From JAUWMI01 sp964454265 (GTDB lineage Bacteria; Sumerlaeota; Sumerlaeia; MWCT01; JAUWMI01): a DNA stretch of 64,000 nt. Below, in pieces: positions 25,085 to 34,607 of this stretch. The DNA lies in assembly GCA_964454265.1 (NCBI GenBank), contig CAYVXD010000004.1, positions 1 through 64,000 on the forward strand, read 5' to 3'. How positions within the stretch are numbered: position 1 is the first letter of the stretch; each line of letters begins with the position of its first letter. Made by a program: the position numbers and the translations under genes. Under the pieces are notes generated by a model. That model saw nothing but the letters and a program-made list of their open reading frames with translations, was not told where the DNA came from and ran no database searches.

Positions 25085-26341
25085 CTATTCACGGGTGTGC
25101 CCGGAGCCAAAGACGATGAATTTTGACGTCGTGAGCTCCTTAAGGCCCATGGGCCCGCGAGCATGCAGCTTATCTGTACTAATGCCGACCTCGCAGCCCA
25201 TACCAAATTCACCGCCATCGCTAAATCTGGTCGAGGCATTGACAAACACACATGCCGAATCAACCTGGTTGAGAAACGCCATTGCACTGGCGTGGTTCTG
25301 CGTAATAATAGCATCTGTGTGATGCGAGCCATACGTATTGATGAATGTAATGGCCGCCTCAGTGCTTTCGATAATTTTAACCGAGAGAATAAGAGCAAGA
25401 TACTCGGTAACCCAGTCTTCTTGTGTGGCTGGCTTGAGCTGAGGGAAGTGTGCGCGAACCTGTTCACAAGCCCGAATTTCCACACCTGCTTTTTCCAAAG
25501 CAGGGATCAGAACGGGCAGCAGCTTATCGGCGATCTGCTTATGTATCAGGAGCGACTCAACAGCATTGCACACCCCAGGGCGTTGCGTCTTGGCGTTCAG
25601 AATGATGCGGTTGGCCATTGTCACGTCGGCCGATGCATCAACGTGGATGTAGCAATTGCCATCATAATGCTTGATCACCGGAATGGTGGAGTTCTTGACC
25701 ACTGTTTCGATTAATGCGCGTCCTCCTCGAGGAATAATCAGATCAATGTATTCGTTCAGCCTGAGCATTTCGCTTACTACTTCGCGCTCTGTTACGGGAA
25801 CGAGTTGAATAGCTCCCTCAGGGAGTCCGTTCCGAGTGCCAGCCTCCGCAATGACATCGGCAATCTTGCGGTTCGAATTGATGGCCTCCGAGCCCCCGCG
25901 CAGAATTACGGCATTTCCTGATTTTACACACAGAGAGGCGGCATCCGACGTGACATTGGGACGCGATTCGTAAATGAAGCCAATTACCCCGATGGGAACC
26001 CGCATGCGTCCAACCCTCAGGCCGTTGGGACGGGTATGCATATCGTAGATCTCCCCTACCGGGTCGTCCAGAGCCGCAACCTGGCGAATCGAGTCTGCCA
26101 TGGCCTGGATGCGTTTCTCATTGAGAAGCAGCCGATCAAGCAATGCTGCTGATCTTCCCTGGGCTTTCCCCTTCTCAAGATCCTGTTGATTTGCTGCCTG
26201 CAGCTCTGCCTGGTTATCCTGGAGTGCATTTGCCATGGCGAGCAAAGCCCTATTCTTCACCTTTGGTTCTATCGCTGCAAGAATCGCGGCTGCGGCTTTT
26301 GCATTCTGTGCCAACTCGAGAATCAATTCGCGCGGCTTCAT
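25085..26341 (-). CDS. proA: Gamma-glutamyl phosphate reductase
   Basis: A 418-residue aldehyde-dehydrogenase-fold enzyme that reduces glutamate-5-phosphate to glutamate-5-semialdehyde with NADPH, the second step of proline synthesis. Signature segments are GRMRVPIGVIGFIYESRPNV and the catalytic Cys258 in KTQRPGVCNAVESLL. VFVNASTRFSDGGEFGMGCE and HARGPMGLKELTT follow near the C-terminus. The length is that of the family. It lies 127 bp after proB on the same strand, completing the obgE-proB-proA order. No proC is in the window. Confidence 0.97.
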   Translation of the reverse strand: MKPRELILELAQNAKAAAAILAAIEPKVKNRALLAMANALQDNQAELQAANQQDLEKGKAQGRSAALLDRLLLNEKRIQAMADSIRQVAALDDPVGEIYDMHTRPNGLRVGRMRVPIGVIGFIYESRPNVTSDAASLCVKSGNAVILRGGSEAINSNRKIADVIAEAGTRNGLPEGAIQLVPVTEREVVSEMLRLNEYIDLIIPRGGRALIETVVKNSTIPVIKHYDGNCYIHVDASADVTMANRIILNAKTQRPGVCNAVESLLIHKQIADKLLPVLIPALEKAGVEIRACEQVRAHFPQLKPATQEDWVTEYLALILSVKIIESTEAAITFINTYGSHHTDAIITQNHASAMAFLNQVDSACVFVNASTRFSDGGEFGMGCEVGISTDKLHARGPMGLKELTTSKFIVFGSGHTRE

Positions 26342-26468
26342 TTGCTTCTCCTTCGAGGGGAGTCTGGAAGGCCGGAATCAAGCCGATTGTTTGGCTGGGG
26401 AAATCGCATGAGCTTCATCCGCTCCTCGAATTCTTCCATTCTCTGGCGCGGTATTTTCTCCTTCTTGC

Positions 26469-27623
26469 CTAATGATCGGTCAGGAGCACGAGATTGTCGC
26501 AGTGCACGATTTCATCATAGTCCTTTTGCCCGAGCACACCTACGATTTTGTGCGATTGCAGTCCTTTAATCTTGTCAATTGCATCCGCGGGATAGTTTAC
26601 AAGTCCCTTGGCTATCAGTTGGCTCTGCTGGTCATAAATTTCCACAACGTCGCCTGCCTGGAATTCTCCGGTAATAGCTATGACGCCAACCGGGAGCAAA
26701 CTCTTGTGGCCGACCACGAGGGCACGTCTGGCCCCATCGTCAATAGTGAGCCGACAATTGGAGCTCGACTTGCCATATATGATCCAGCGGTCGCGGCTGG
26801 AAAGTCGTGTAGTTGTATCCGCAAGAAACACCGTTCCTTCAAAGTCGCCGTGCAGGATGGCGTCAATGATTCCGGGTTGCTTTCCATTGGCCACCACCGT
26901 ATAGACCCCGGCATAAGTGGCGCGCTTGGCTGCCTCCAGTTTGCTAGTCATCCCTCCGCTTGCGTATTTTGACACGTACTTGCTCGCCATTGCTTCAATC
27001 TCAGGGGTAATACGTTCGACGCACGAAATAACTTTGGCGGGCCTATTGCGGCTCGGAGGCCTTTCAGACAGCCCAGCCACGTTGGTCAACATGATTAGCA
27101 AATCTGCGCGCATTTTTGCAGCAACGATGGCCGACAGTACGTCATTGTCGCCGAATTTAAGCTCCTCAATGGTGGTAGTATCGTTCTCGTTAATAACAGG
27201 AATCACGCCGATCTCCAGAAGCTTTTCCAGGGTATGGCGTGTATTTAGATAACGACGCCGGTCGTCCATATCATCTCGGGTCAACAGGATCTGTGCAATT
27301 CTTTTCTTATGCTTTTCAAAGCTTCGGTCATAATAGTGCATCAGTTTGCTCTGACCAATGGCTGCGAGGGCCTGTTTTTCAGGAATTGATTGCGGCCTAT
27401 CCTTCCAGCTGATCTCACTAATTCCAGCACGAATCGCTCCTGAGGAGACGATAATCACCTGGCGTCCTTCGGCTGTCACCCGCGCAATGGAGGCTGCAAA
27501 TGACTCGATCTGAGCAATATCCAATCTTCCGTCAGCCGCGGTTAATATACTTGATCCAATTTTGATCACAATCTTGCGCGGGTTAAACTCTTTGAGACGA
27601 CTGTCGAGATCGCTCAGCTTCAT
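26469..27623 (-). CDS. proB: Glutamate 5-kinase with PUA domain
   Basis: A 384-residue amino-acid-kinase-fold protein. It opens KIVIKIGSSILTAADGRLD, has IIVSSGAIRAGISEI and PVINENDTTTIEELKFGDND, and KYASGGMTSKLEAAKRA before the C-terminal PUA domain (RRALVVGHKSLLPVGVIAIT onward). It phosphorylates glutamate and is normally inhibited by proline. The start ATG lies inside the end of obgE, giving a 41-bp overlap in another frame, so translation may be coupled. No other start codon is available before the conserved first strand. Confidence 0.96.
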   Translation of the reverse strand: MKLSDLDSRLKEFNPRKIVIKIGSSILTAADGRLDIAQIESFAASIARVTAEGRQVIIVSSGAIRAGISEISWKDRPQSIPEKQALAAIGQSKLMHYYDRSFEKHKKRIAQILLTRDDMDDRRRYLNTRHTLEKLLEIGVIPVINENDTTTIEELKFGDNDVLSAIVAAKMRADLLIMLTNVAGLSERPPSRNRPAKVISCVERITPEIEAMASKYVSKYASGGMTSKLEAAKRATYAGVYTVVANGKQPGIIDAILHGDFEGTVFLADTTTRLSSRDRWIIYGKSSSNCRLTIDDGARRALVVGHKSLLPVGVIAITGEFQAGDVVEIYDQQSQLIAKGLVNYPADAIDKIKGLQSHKIVGVLGQKDYDEIVHCDNLVLLTDH

Positions 27624-28626
27624 CTCTCTGCACTTCTTCCAGCGTCTTTGTGATTCGGCTGGTTAAGATATCCAGGCCCCAGCCCTCTTTTGCTGAAATT
27701 GCTATTGAATCAATACCCCGGTTGCGTAATTCATTGGTGGCTGGGTCTAGCGAACTACCATTCTCAAGCAGATCAATCTTGTTAATAAGCACGATCTGTG
27801 GCTTGCGGACCAGCATTTTACTATACGTCCTGAGCTCCTGGATAACAAGCAGATACTTCTTATATATATCTTCAGGCGCGAAATGGCCCCGGTCGTCAGC
27901 AATCAGGTGCACTAGCACACGGGTTCGCTCGATGTGGCGCAGAAAACGATCGCCCAGTCCAGCACCTTTGCTTGCGCCCTCGATCAGGCCGGGGATATCA
28001 GCCAGCACGATTGGGCGGAACCCATCGGTTTTCATAACGCCCAGATTAGGGTACAGCGTAGTAAAAGGATAGCTGGCAATTTTGGGCTTGGCATCGCTTA
28101 GTTTCGACAGGAGAGTTGATTTGCCGGAATTGGGAAGCCCTATCAGGCCGACGTCGGCAATGAGTTTCAACTCAAGGGTCAGGCGTTTCTCTTCGGCCGG
28201 CTTGCCTTTATCAGCAGTCCGAGGAGCCCTGTTGGTTGGAGTCGCAAAATGCTGGTTTCCGCGTCCCCCTTTTCCACCCCGTGCAACGAGAACACGTTGA
28301 GCATGGGCGGTTAGATCAGCAAGCTGTACAGCCTCGTTGCGAATCATTGTGCCCGGAGGAACTTTGATGACAATATCCTCACCGTTCTTCCCGCGGCAGT
28401 TTTTTCCCTTGCCATGCTTACCCCGGCCGGCAGTGAAGTGGGGATGGAATTTAAAATCAAGCAACGTATAGAGGTTCGCATCCGCTTCACAATAGACGTC
28501 GCCGCCGTCACCACCGTCGCCACCATCAGGGCCGCCACGCGGAACGTGCTTTTCACGCCGGAAGCTCACGCATCCGTTTCCGCCTGCGCCAGCCTTCACC
28601 CAGATCTGGACGTAATCAACAAACAT
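27583..28626 (-). CDS. obgE: Obg family GTPase
   Basis: A 347-residue protein. The N-terminal glycine-rich Obg fold (AGAGGNGCVSFRREKHVPRG, then GGPDGGDGG runs) spans about 1-158. The G domain has G1 GLPNSGKSTLL, G3 DIPGLI and G4 NKIDLL. The C-terminus is short and lacks the OCT domain of some Gram-positive homologues. It is a ribosome-associated GTPase that acts in 50S assembly. Its place right after rplU-rpmA is one of the most conserved bacterial gene orders. It starts 182 bp after the rpmA stop. Confidence 0.97.
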   Translation of the reverse strand: MFVDYVQIWVKAGAGGNGCVSFRREKHVPRGGPDGGDGGDGGDVYCEADANLYTLLDFKFHPHFTAGRGKHGKGKNCRGKNGEDIVIKVPPGTMIRNEAVQLADLTAHAQRVLVARGGKGGRGNQHFATPTNRAPRTADKGKPAEEKRLTLELKLIADVGLIGLPNSGKSTLLSKLSDAKPKIASYPFTTLYPNLGVMKTDGFRPIVLADIPGLIEGASKGAGLGDRFLRHIERTRVLVHLIADDRGHFAPEDIYKKYLLVIQELRTYSKMLVRKPQIVLINKIDLLENGSSLDPATNELRNRGIDSIAISAKEGWGLDILTSRITKTLEEVQRDEAERSRQSSQRV

Positions 28627-28808
28627 TAACAGTGTGAGTCCTGGTATATGATCGGTGCGTAGACCATGCCAAGATTATTGTGCATTCGGATCCGGTACGG
28701 TCATGCCATAACCACGGATTACAAAAAACTACCCCCTCATCTGGTGTCACATCGCGAACCATTCGCACGTCTATGCCATACATGGCAATGCGTACCGGAG
28801 AGGAGGAG

Positions 28809-29078
28809 CTAGTTAGTTGTGGAAGGTGCCATTACGTTAACGATACGTTTCTTGCCATTCTGACGGCGGACAAATTTGACTATTCCGCTTATCTTGGCAA
28901 AGAGCGTATCGTCTTTGCCCCGGCCGACGTTTTGGCCAGGAAAAAATTGGGTGCCTCGCTGACGTACTAGAATTGTTCCGCCGGTCACCATCTGGCCGTC
29001 AGAAGATTTCACGCCGAGTCGCTGTGAGTGGCTATCACGCCCGTTTCTTGAACTGCCTACGCCTTTCTTGTGTGCCAT
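28809..29078 (-). CDS. rpmA: 50S ribosomal protein L27
   Basis: An 89-residue protein. The start is the ATG at 29078, giving MAHKKGVGSSRNGRDSHSQR, the standard L27 N-terminus without the cleaved extension seen in Firmicutes. An open frame runs further upstream but is unconserved. The core has GVKSSDGQMVTGGTILVRQR and GRGKDDTLFAKISGIV. It sits near the peptidyl transferase centre of the ribosome. The gap between rplU and rpmA is 72 bp, with no ysxB-like protease gene between them. Confidence 0.97.
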   Translation of the reverse strand: MAHKKGVGSSRNGRDSHSQRLGVKSSDGQMVTGGTILVRQRGTQFFPGQNVGRGKDDTLFAKISGIVKFVRRQNGKKRIVNVMAPSTTN

Positions 29079-29150
29079 ATTTCTTACGCCTCCCGTAAAA
29101 CGCTGCGCCAGGCAACGCGCTGCCCGCGCGCCATGGCTTGTCGGCACTGT

Positions 29151-29495
29151 CTAGGCTTCCTGCGCCGCTTTCTGGCGAGCCTGACGCAACTTGATTTTGT
29201 CAATCGTAATTTCAGTAAAATCTTGCCGATGTCCGCGTCGCTTCTCGTATCCCTTACGCCGCTTGAAGGTATAGACGAGAACCTTTCGTCCACGGCCGTG
29301 TCGCACAATGGTGCCTTCGATCTTAGCATTGGCCACTTTGGGAGTTCCAATAAGGACGTCATTGTCCTTCTTCACCATCAGCACGGTATTCAGTGTTACT
29401 TTGCTTCCAACATCACCGGGGATCCTCTCAATACGAAGCCTCTCCCCTTCCTTGACGCGGTATTGTTTTCCGCCGGTCTGAACAATGGCGTACAT
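29151..29495 (-). CDS. rplU: 50S ribosomal protein L21
   Basis: A 114-residue protein with the L21 opening MYAIVQTGGKQYRVKEGERL, the middle KVTLNTVLMVKKDNDVLIG, and the RNA-binding C-terminal signature VYTFKRRKGYEKRRGHRQDF. It binds 23S rRNA. First gene of the rplU-rpmA-obgE-proB-proA group, 83 bp after aspS. A hairpin-forming L21 leader was looked for in that gap but not found with confidence. Confidence 0.97.
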   Translation of the reverse strand: MYAIVQTGGKQYRVKEGERLRIERIPGDVGSKVTLNTVLMVKKDNDVLIGTPKVANAKIEGTIVRHGRGRKVLVYTFKRRKGYEKRRGHRQDFTEITIDKIKLRQARQKAAQEA

Positions 29496-29578
29496 TCCGT
29501 ATGAGCCTCTACACGATTCGCGTATTCAAAAATAAAAAAGCGCTAGCGCATTCTGGTACTTGTCCAACAAATCGCGTT

Positions 29579-31387
29579 CTATTTCAAACCAAATTGCTTC
29601 AGATTGTCAACAAGTGTTTTAATATAGAGTTCGCGCAGCTGGCCATCGTCCACATCCGATGGCGCCCCGGTCAGCGGGCACAGCCCACTCTGGGTCTTTG
29701 GAAATGGGATCACTTCGCGAATGGACTGTTCCCCCAATAGAATCATAAGAATCCGATCAAAGCCAAATGCGATGCCGCCGTGCGGCGGTGCCCCAAAACT
29801 CAGTGCTTCAAGCAGAAAACCGAACCTCTTCTGGGCTTCTTCGGGCGATATGCCAATTGCGCGAAAAACCTTTTCCTGCACGTCTCGGCGGTGAATTCTT
29901 ATGCTTCCTCCGCCAATTTCTTCACCATTCAATACCAGATCGTACGCAAGGGCGCGAACCTTTTCCGGCGCCGTCTCCAATAACGGAATGTCGTCGGGAA
30001 CTGGGGAGGTGAACGGGTGATGCATGGCCACGAAACGCCTCTCCTTTTCGTCCCATTCAAGCATTGGGAAATCTACAACCCAGACAAATGTCACCTTCTT
30101 TGGATCAATAAGCGACAACTCTTTGCCAAGCTTGAGTCGTAAGCTGTCCAGAGCAGCGCAGACCACCTTTTCGCTGTCAGCGACGAAGAGAAGGAGGTCG
30201 TCCGGCCTTGCCTTCATCCGATCAGTGAGCGCCTTGAGCGTGTCAGAGGTAAAGAATTTCGCGATGGGTGAGCTCAATCCCTCATTGGTCACCCGAAACC
30301 ACGCAAGCCCCTTTGCCCCATGTGTACCGACAAAAGAAGTGAGATCATCCAGCTGCTTCCGGCTGAATTTGCTTCCGCACGGCACGCAAATCCCCCGGAT
30401 GACGCCACCGTTCTTACTGACGTCGTTAAAAACTTGAAATTCGCAGCCATGCTGGACAACGTCAGTTGCGTCTTCAATCGTCATCCCGAAGCGTGTGTCT
30501 GGCTTGTCTGTTCCATATTTCAGCATTGCCTCCGCATAGGGGAGCCGGGGAAAAGGTACCGAGATGGTAATGTCGCAAATCTCCCGGTAAATAGCCTGCA
30601 TCATTTCTTCGATTACTGTAAAAAGGTCATCCGGTTGTATGAATGACATTTCGATGTCAATCTGGGTGAACTCCGGCTGCCGATTAGCGCGGAAGTCTTC
30701 ATCACGGAAACAGCGCGCAATTTGGTAGTATTTGTCGTAGCACGCGACCATGAGGAGCTGCTTGAAGAGCTGTGGTGATTGCGGCAGGGCATAGAATTGC
30801 CCGGGACTCAGCCGACTTGGCACCAAGAAATCGCGAGCTCCTTCCGGCGTACTCTTAGTTAAAATAGGGGTTTCAACCTCGATAAATCCTTCGGCATTCA
30901 AGTAATTTCGCACAACGCTGTAAAGCTTCGCGCGGGTCCGAATATTGCGCTGCATCTCTTCGCGCCGCAAATCCAGATAGCGATAGCGCAGCCTAATCTC
31001 CTCATTAATAGTAGTGTATTCATCAAGTCGAAAAGGCAATGGCGCAGCCGGGCTCAGCAACTCGAAAATACTCACACGGACTTCGATCTCGCCTGTAGCA
31101 ATATTGGGATTCACGGTTCCTTCGGGGCGAGCATTAACGCAACCTTCAACAGCCAGCACATACTCATTGCGCAAAGCATGCGCCTTATCAAAATCGTCAC
31201 GATTCATGGTTTCTGGATTCAGAACCACCTGACAAAGCCCCGTGCGATCCCGCAGGTCAATGAAAATTAAGCCCCCATGGTCGCGGCGGCGATGTACCCA
31301 GCCTTTCAGGACAACCACTTCTCCGATATTATCAGACCGCAGTTCACCGCAGTAATGCGTACGTCTTTTTGTTAAAAGTTCACCCAC
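29579..31387 (-). CDS. aspS: Aspartyl-tRNA synthetase
   Basis: A 602-residue class IIb synthetase of the bacterial type. The N-terminal OB-fold anticodon-binding domain has LKGWVHRRRDHGGLIFIDLR. The class II core has motif 2 CFRDEDFRANRQPEFTQIDI, preceded by the flipping-loop region ARDFLVPSRLSPGQFYALPQ. A bacterial GAD insertion domain follows in the middle, and motif 3 is in GGIAFGFDRILMILLGEQSI. The sequence alone does not tell whether it is discriminating or also charges tRNA-Asn. No gatCAB genes are in the window. It follows hisS by 82 bp. Confidence 0.97.
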   Translation of the reverse strand: MGELLTKRRTHYCGELRSDNIGEVVVLKGWVHRRRDHGGLIFIDLRDRTGLCQVVLNPETMNRDDFDKAHALRNEYVLAVEGCVNARPEGTVNPNIATGEIEVRVSIFELLSPAAPLPFRLDEYTTINEEIRLRYRYLDLRREEMQRNIRTRAKLYSVVRNYLNAEGFIEVETPILTKSTPEGARDFLVPSRLSPGQFYALPQSPQLFKQLLMVACYDKYYQIARCFRDEDFRANRQPEFTQIDIEMSFIQPDDLFTVIEEMMQAIYREICDITISVPFPRLPYAEAMLKYGTDKPDTRFGMTIEDATDVVQHGCEFQVFNDVSKNGGVIRGICVPCGSKFSRKQLDDLTSFVGTHGAKGLAWFRVTNEGLSSPIAKFFTSDTLKALTDRMKARPDDLLLFVADSEKVVCAALDSLRLKLGKELSLIDPKKVTFVWVVDFPMLEWDEKERRFVAMHHPFTSPVPDDIPLLETAPEKVRALAYDLVLNGEEIGGGSIRIHRRDVQEKVFRAIGISPEEAQKRFGFLLEALSFGAPPHGGIAFGFDRILMILLGEQSIREVIPFPKTQSGLCPLTGAPSDVDDGQLRELYIKTLVDNLKQFGLK

Positions 31388-31469
31388 GTTGTGTTTGCTC
31401 CTTCTGCGTTCTCGGTGCTTTTTGGCTCTACAAATTGAGCAAGAAAGCCGCCACTACGTCTCGCTGATC

Positions 31470-32732
31470 CTATTTCCCCAAACCCTGGAGAAAGGCTTCG
31501 CACTCTTTTATCGTCATGTTCTGCTGCTGGCCGGACTGTAGGTGTTTCACCATCACCTGCTGGTGTTCCAGTTCATGCTTCCCGATGATAACGACGTGTT
31601 GAGCCCCTGCCTTGTCAGCTGCCCGCAGTCCGCTTCTCAGACTGCGCAGAATGCCATCAAATCGGGTGCGAATCATGCTGCGCCGCGCGAGGTCAGCCAG
31701 CCGACTCGCCAGCGCCATGGCTTCTTCATCAATGGCTAGGATGAACACCCTGACGTCTTGTTCCGCTGGAACCGCAATATGTTGCTTCTGCATCGCGACG
31801 ATAATGCGCTCAATGCCAAAACTGACGCCAACAGCCGGTGTTGGCGGCCCCCCGAGCTCTTCGATCAAATTGTCGTAGCGTCCTCCGCCCAAAACAGCAT
31901 CCTGTGCTCCCAGGCCGCTGAGGCTGGTCTCGAAAACAGTTCTCGTATAATAGTCAAAACCGCGAACAAGATTCCTGGAAACGGTAACATTAACCTGAAA
32001 ATCCCTGAGGAGATGGACAAGGGTGTTAAAGTGATGCTCGCAGTCTTTGCACGTAAAATCAGACATATCAGGCGCATGCATCAGTTCCCCTTTGCAGGCC
32101 GTTTGCTTACAATCGAAGACTCGCAACGGATTAACCTCAGCGCGATGCTGGCAGTCCGCACACAGCTTCTGCAGGCGTTGGCGCAAAAAGCCTTTCAGCG
32201 CCACATTGTACTTTGGCCGGCATGCCTCGCAGCCTATGGTATTGATGGTCGTCGTAACGTTCTGGAAGCCAATGCCTTTTAGGAAATGATTTGACAATGA
32301 AATCACTTCTGCATCAGCCGTTGGCTCGGCAACGCCGAAGAACTCCGCGCCGAATTGCGTAAATTGCCGCTGGCGCCCGTACTGGGGCCGCTCGTAGCGA
32401 AACATCGGCCCAATATAGAAGAGCTTCACGGCCTGGTTGCTTTTCAGCAGATTGTGCTCAATTACGGCCCGCACTACAGGTGCAGTCCCTTCTGGCCGAA
32501 GCGTAAGACTTCTCCCCTTGCGGTCTGCAAAAGTATACATCTCCTTTGATACAATGTCTGTCGAAGCTCCAATGCCTCGGACAAAGAGATCGGTAGATTC
32601 AAATATTGGCGTGCGAATTTCCCCATAATCGTATGCTGCAAATATCTTGCACGCCGTGCGCTCGAGAAATTCGAAGCATGAGGCCTCGTTGGGAAGAATG
32701 TCTTTAGTGCCTCTCTGGGCTTTGAGTTCCAT
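31470..32732 (-). CDS. hisS: Histidyl-tRNA synthetase
   Basis: About 420 residues from the ATG at 32732, which follows GGGGAAA and begins MELKAQRGTKDILP, the standard HisRS start. The frame stays open for another 71 codons upstream, but those residues are not family-like. Class II motifs include LTLRPEGTAPVVRAVIEHNL, MFRYERPQYGRQRQFTQFG and GGRYDNLIEELGGPPTPAVG with GFGIERI-type motif 3. The C-terminal anticodon-binding domain ends the protein. A Cys-rich region in the insertion domain (CEAC, CADC, CKGEL, CKDC) is a plausible zinc site present in some HisRS groups. It sits between cimA and aspS, and hisS-aspS pairing is common. Confidence 0.95.
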   Translation of the reverse strand: MELKAQRGTKDILPNEASCFEFLERTACKIFAAYDYGEIRTPIFESTDLFVRGIGASTDIVSKEMYTFADRKGRSLTLRPEGTAPVVRAVIEHNLLKSNQAVKLFYIGPMFRYERPQYGRQRQFTQFGAEFFGVAEPTADAEVISLSNHFLKGIGFQNVTTTINTIGCEACRPKYNVALKGFLRQRLQKLCADCQHRAEVNPLRVFDCKQTACKGELMHAPDMSDFTCKDCEHHFNTLVHLLRDFQVNVTVSRNLVRGFDYYTRTVFETSLSGLGAQDAVLGGGRYDNLIEELGGPPTPAVGVSFGIERIIVAMQKQHIAVPAEQDVRVFILAIDEEAMALASRLADLARRSMIRTRFDGILRSLRSGLRAADKAGAQHVVIIGKHELEHQQVMVKHLQSGQQQNMTIKECEAFLQGLGK

Positions 32733-32871
32733 CCGCAATTTCCCCATTATTGCCCACGCGCGCGTGCCTGGCTTGCCTGCGATCGCTGCGATCCTGCTGA
32801 CTCTCTCCTGATTGCTGGAAATTGGTTTTCTGAAGATTCCCCTCTCAGCGACTTGCCGCACTTTGAAACTT

Positions 32872-34482
32872 TCAGCTTGACCCTTTGTCCGTCTTACGGC
32901 GTTTGAATCGGCGTTCCTCATTCTTGAGCAGTGTATATTCCACACTGTCTACAATTGCGCGCCAGCTTGCCTCAATGATATTTTCTGATACGCCGACAGT
33001 GCCCCATTCATGCTTCCCGTCAGAGGTTTCGATCAGGACCCGCACCTTAGCCGCAGTTCCTTCTTTCGGGTCAATCACGCGTACTTTGAAATCGGACAAT
33101 TGGATGTTGCGTAATTCTGGATAGCTTTCACTCAGGGCCTTGCGTAGTGCGCAGTCCAGAGCATTGACCGGGCCGTCGCCATCAGAGGCCGTGTGCTTGA
33201 GCTCACCGTTGATTAGAAGCTTAATCGTGGCTTCAGATAAACAAGGCTCCTTCGGGCCGCGCTTCTCGATAATCACCCGAAATCCCTGTAGATCGAAAAA
33301 CGTTTTATGCTTGCCCAGCGCCTTCTTTAGCAGCACTTCAAACGAGCCTTCGGCCGCCTCGAACTGATAGCCTTCATCTTCCATTTCTTTAATATCGGCC
33401 AACAATCCGCGCGTTTCCTCGCTCGCAGTGGACAGATCAATGCCTAACTCCTCGGCTTTTGACTGAATGTTGCTCTTGCCGGAAAGTTCCGACACCAGAA
33501 TGTGCCGCTTATTGCCAACGAGCTCCGGCTTGATGTGCTCGTACGTTTGTGGATTGCGGAGTACCGCACTAACATGCACCCCACCCTTATGGGAGAACAC
33601 GTAGCGGCCAACGTAAGGATGGCGCGGATTTGGAACCAGGTTGGCCATTTCATTGACATAATGCGAGACCTCGGTCAGTTTACGTAGCTGCACCCGCGGG
33701 ATGCAGCGTTTGTTGTATTTGAGAACCAGGCTCGGAATGATTTGAATCAGGTCAGCATTTCCGCAGCGCTCGCCAAAGCCGTTGATTGTACCCTGCACGT
33801 GGTTTGCTCCATAATAAATCGCAATCAGGGAGTTCGACACAGCCAGGCCGGCATCGTTGTGGGCGTGGATACCCAGCGGGCTCCCTATTACTCGTTGCAC
33901 CTGCTCCATTATGGTGGGAATCTCGGTAGACATGGTGCCGCCATTAGTATCGCACAGAACAATGGTATCAGCGCCTGCCTCAGCAGCCACCTGAATTGTT
34001 TTCAGCGCGTAGTCAGGATTGTTTTTGTAACCATCAAAAAAATGTTCCGCATCGTAAATCACTTCTTTGCCCTTGGTTTTCAGATAGGCAATAGAGTCGC
34101 GAATCATATTTACATTCTCGTCGAGCGAGACGCGAAGGGCATCGCGCACGTGCAGATCCCAAGTCTTGCCGAAGATCGTGACCACAGGGGTTTCTGCCTC
34201 AATGAGGGCGGCAATATTGGAATCAAGGGCCGCTTTGGATTTTGCGCGACAGGTACTCCCGAACGCCGAGAGGCGCGCCTGCTTGAGTTTTACCTCCTTC
34301 ATACGGTGGAAGAACCGAATGGCTTTGGGATTCGATCCAGGCCAGCCCCCTTCTATGTAATCCAGACCAAATTCGTCCAGCTTCTGGGCAATACGAATCT
34401 TGTCCTGCAGCGAAAATGCAATCCCTTCGCCTTGTTCGCCATCGCGCAATGTTGTGTCATACAGATAGATGTCTTTTTTCAT
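32872..34482 (-). CDS. cimA: (R)-citramalate synthase
   Basis: About 536 residues from the ATG at 34482, which has GGGAGGA nine bases upstream. The DRE-TIM metallolyase opening is DIYLYDTTLRDGEQGEGIAF, followed by IEGGWPGSNPKAIRFF, typical of the CimA branch and not of LeuA. Further signatures are VLCDTNGGTMSTEI, GIHAHNDAGLAVSNSLIAIY and NGFGERCGNADLIQIIPSLV. The C-terminal LeuA-dimer regulatory domain starts at about 400. It condenses pyruvate and acetyl-CoA to citramalate for isoleucine synthesis without threonine deaminase. Isoleucine feedback through the C-terminal domain is the norm for the family. Confidence 0.95.
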   Translation of the reverse strand: MKKDIYLYDTTLRDGEQGEGIAFSLQDKIRIAQKLDEFGLDYIEGGWPGSNPKAIRFFHRMKEVKLKQARLSAFGSTCRAKSKAALDSNIAALIEAETPVVTIFGKTWDLHVRDALRVSLDENVNMIRDSIAYLKTKGKEVIYDAEHFFDGYKNNPDYALKTIQVAAEAGADTIVLCDTNGGTMSTEIPTIMEQVQRVIGSPLGIHAHNDAGLAVSNSLIAIYYGANHVQGTINGFGERCGNADLIQIIPSLVLKYNKRCIPRVQLRKLTEVSHYVNEMANLVPNPRHPYVGRYVFSHKGGVHVSAVLRNPQTYEHIKPELVGNKRHILVSELSGKSNIQSKAEELGIDLSTASEETRGLLADIKEMEDEGYQFEAAEGSFEVLLKKALGKHKTFFDLQGFRVIIEKRGPKEPCLSEATIKLLINGELKHTASDGDGPVNALDCALRKALSESYPELRNIQLSDFKVRVIDPKEGTAAKVRVLIETSDGKHEWGTVGVSENIIEASWRAIVDSVEYTLLKNEERRFKRRKTDKGSS

Positions 34483-34607
34483 AACTATCAATCCTCCCTA
34501 TCCCCACTGGCCGGTACTGTATGTATCGCAGCGTATTTCATCAAAAGCTCAGACGATCTCCGCTGATTGGTCTGGTGAATCTACCGTGGGTGCTGAAGAA
34601 AGCCAGC

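Noticed and set aside
29496..29578. L21 leader regulatory RNA upstream of rplU
   Set aside because: The gap is only 83 bp and I could not find a stable structure like the known L21 leaders.
33742..34566. Plus-strand open frame of 274 codons
   Set aside because: It is antisense to cimA, which has strong family motifs, and its translation shows no domain. It is a shadow of coding bias.
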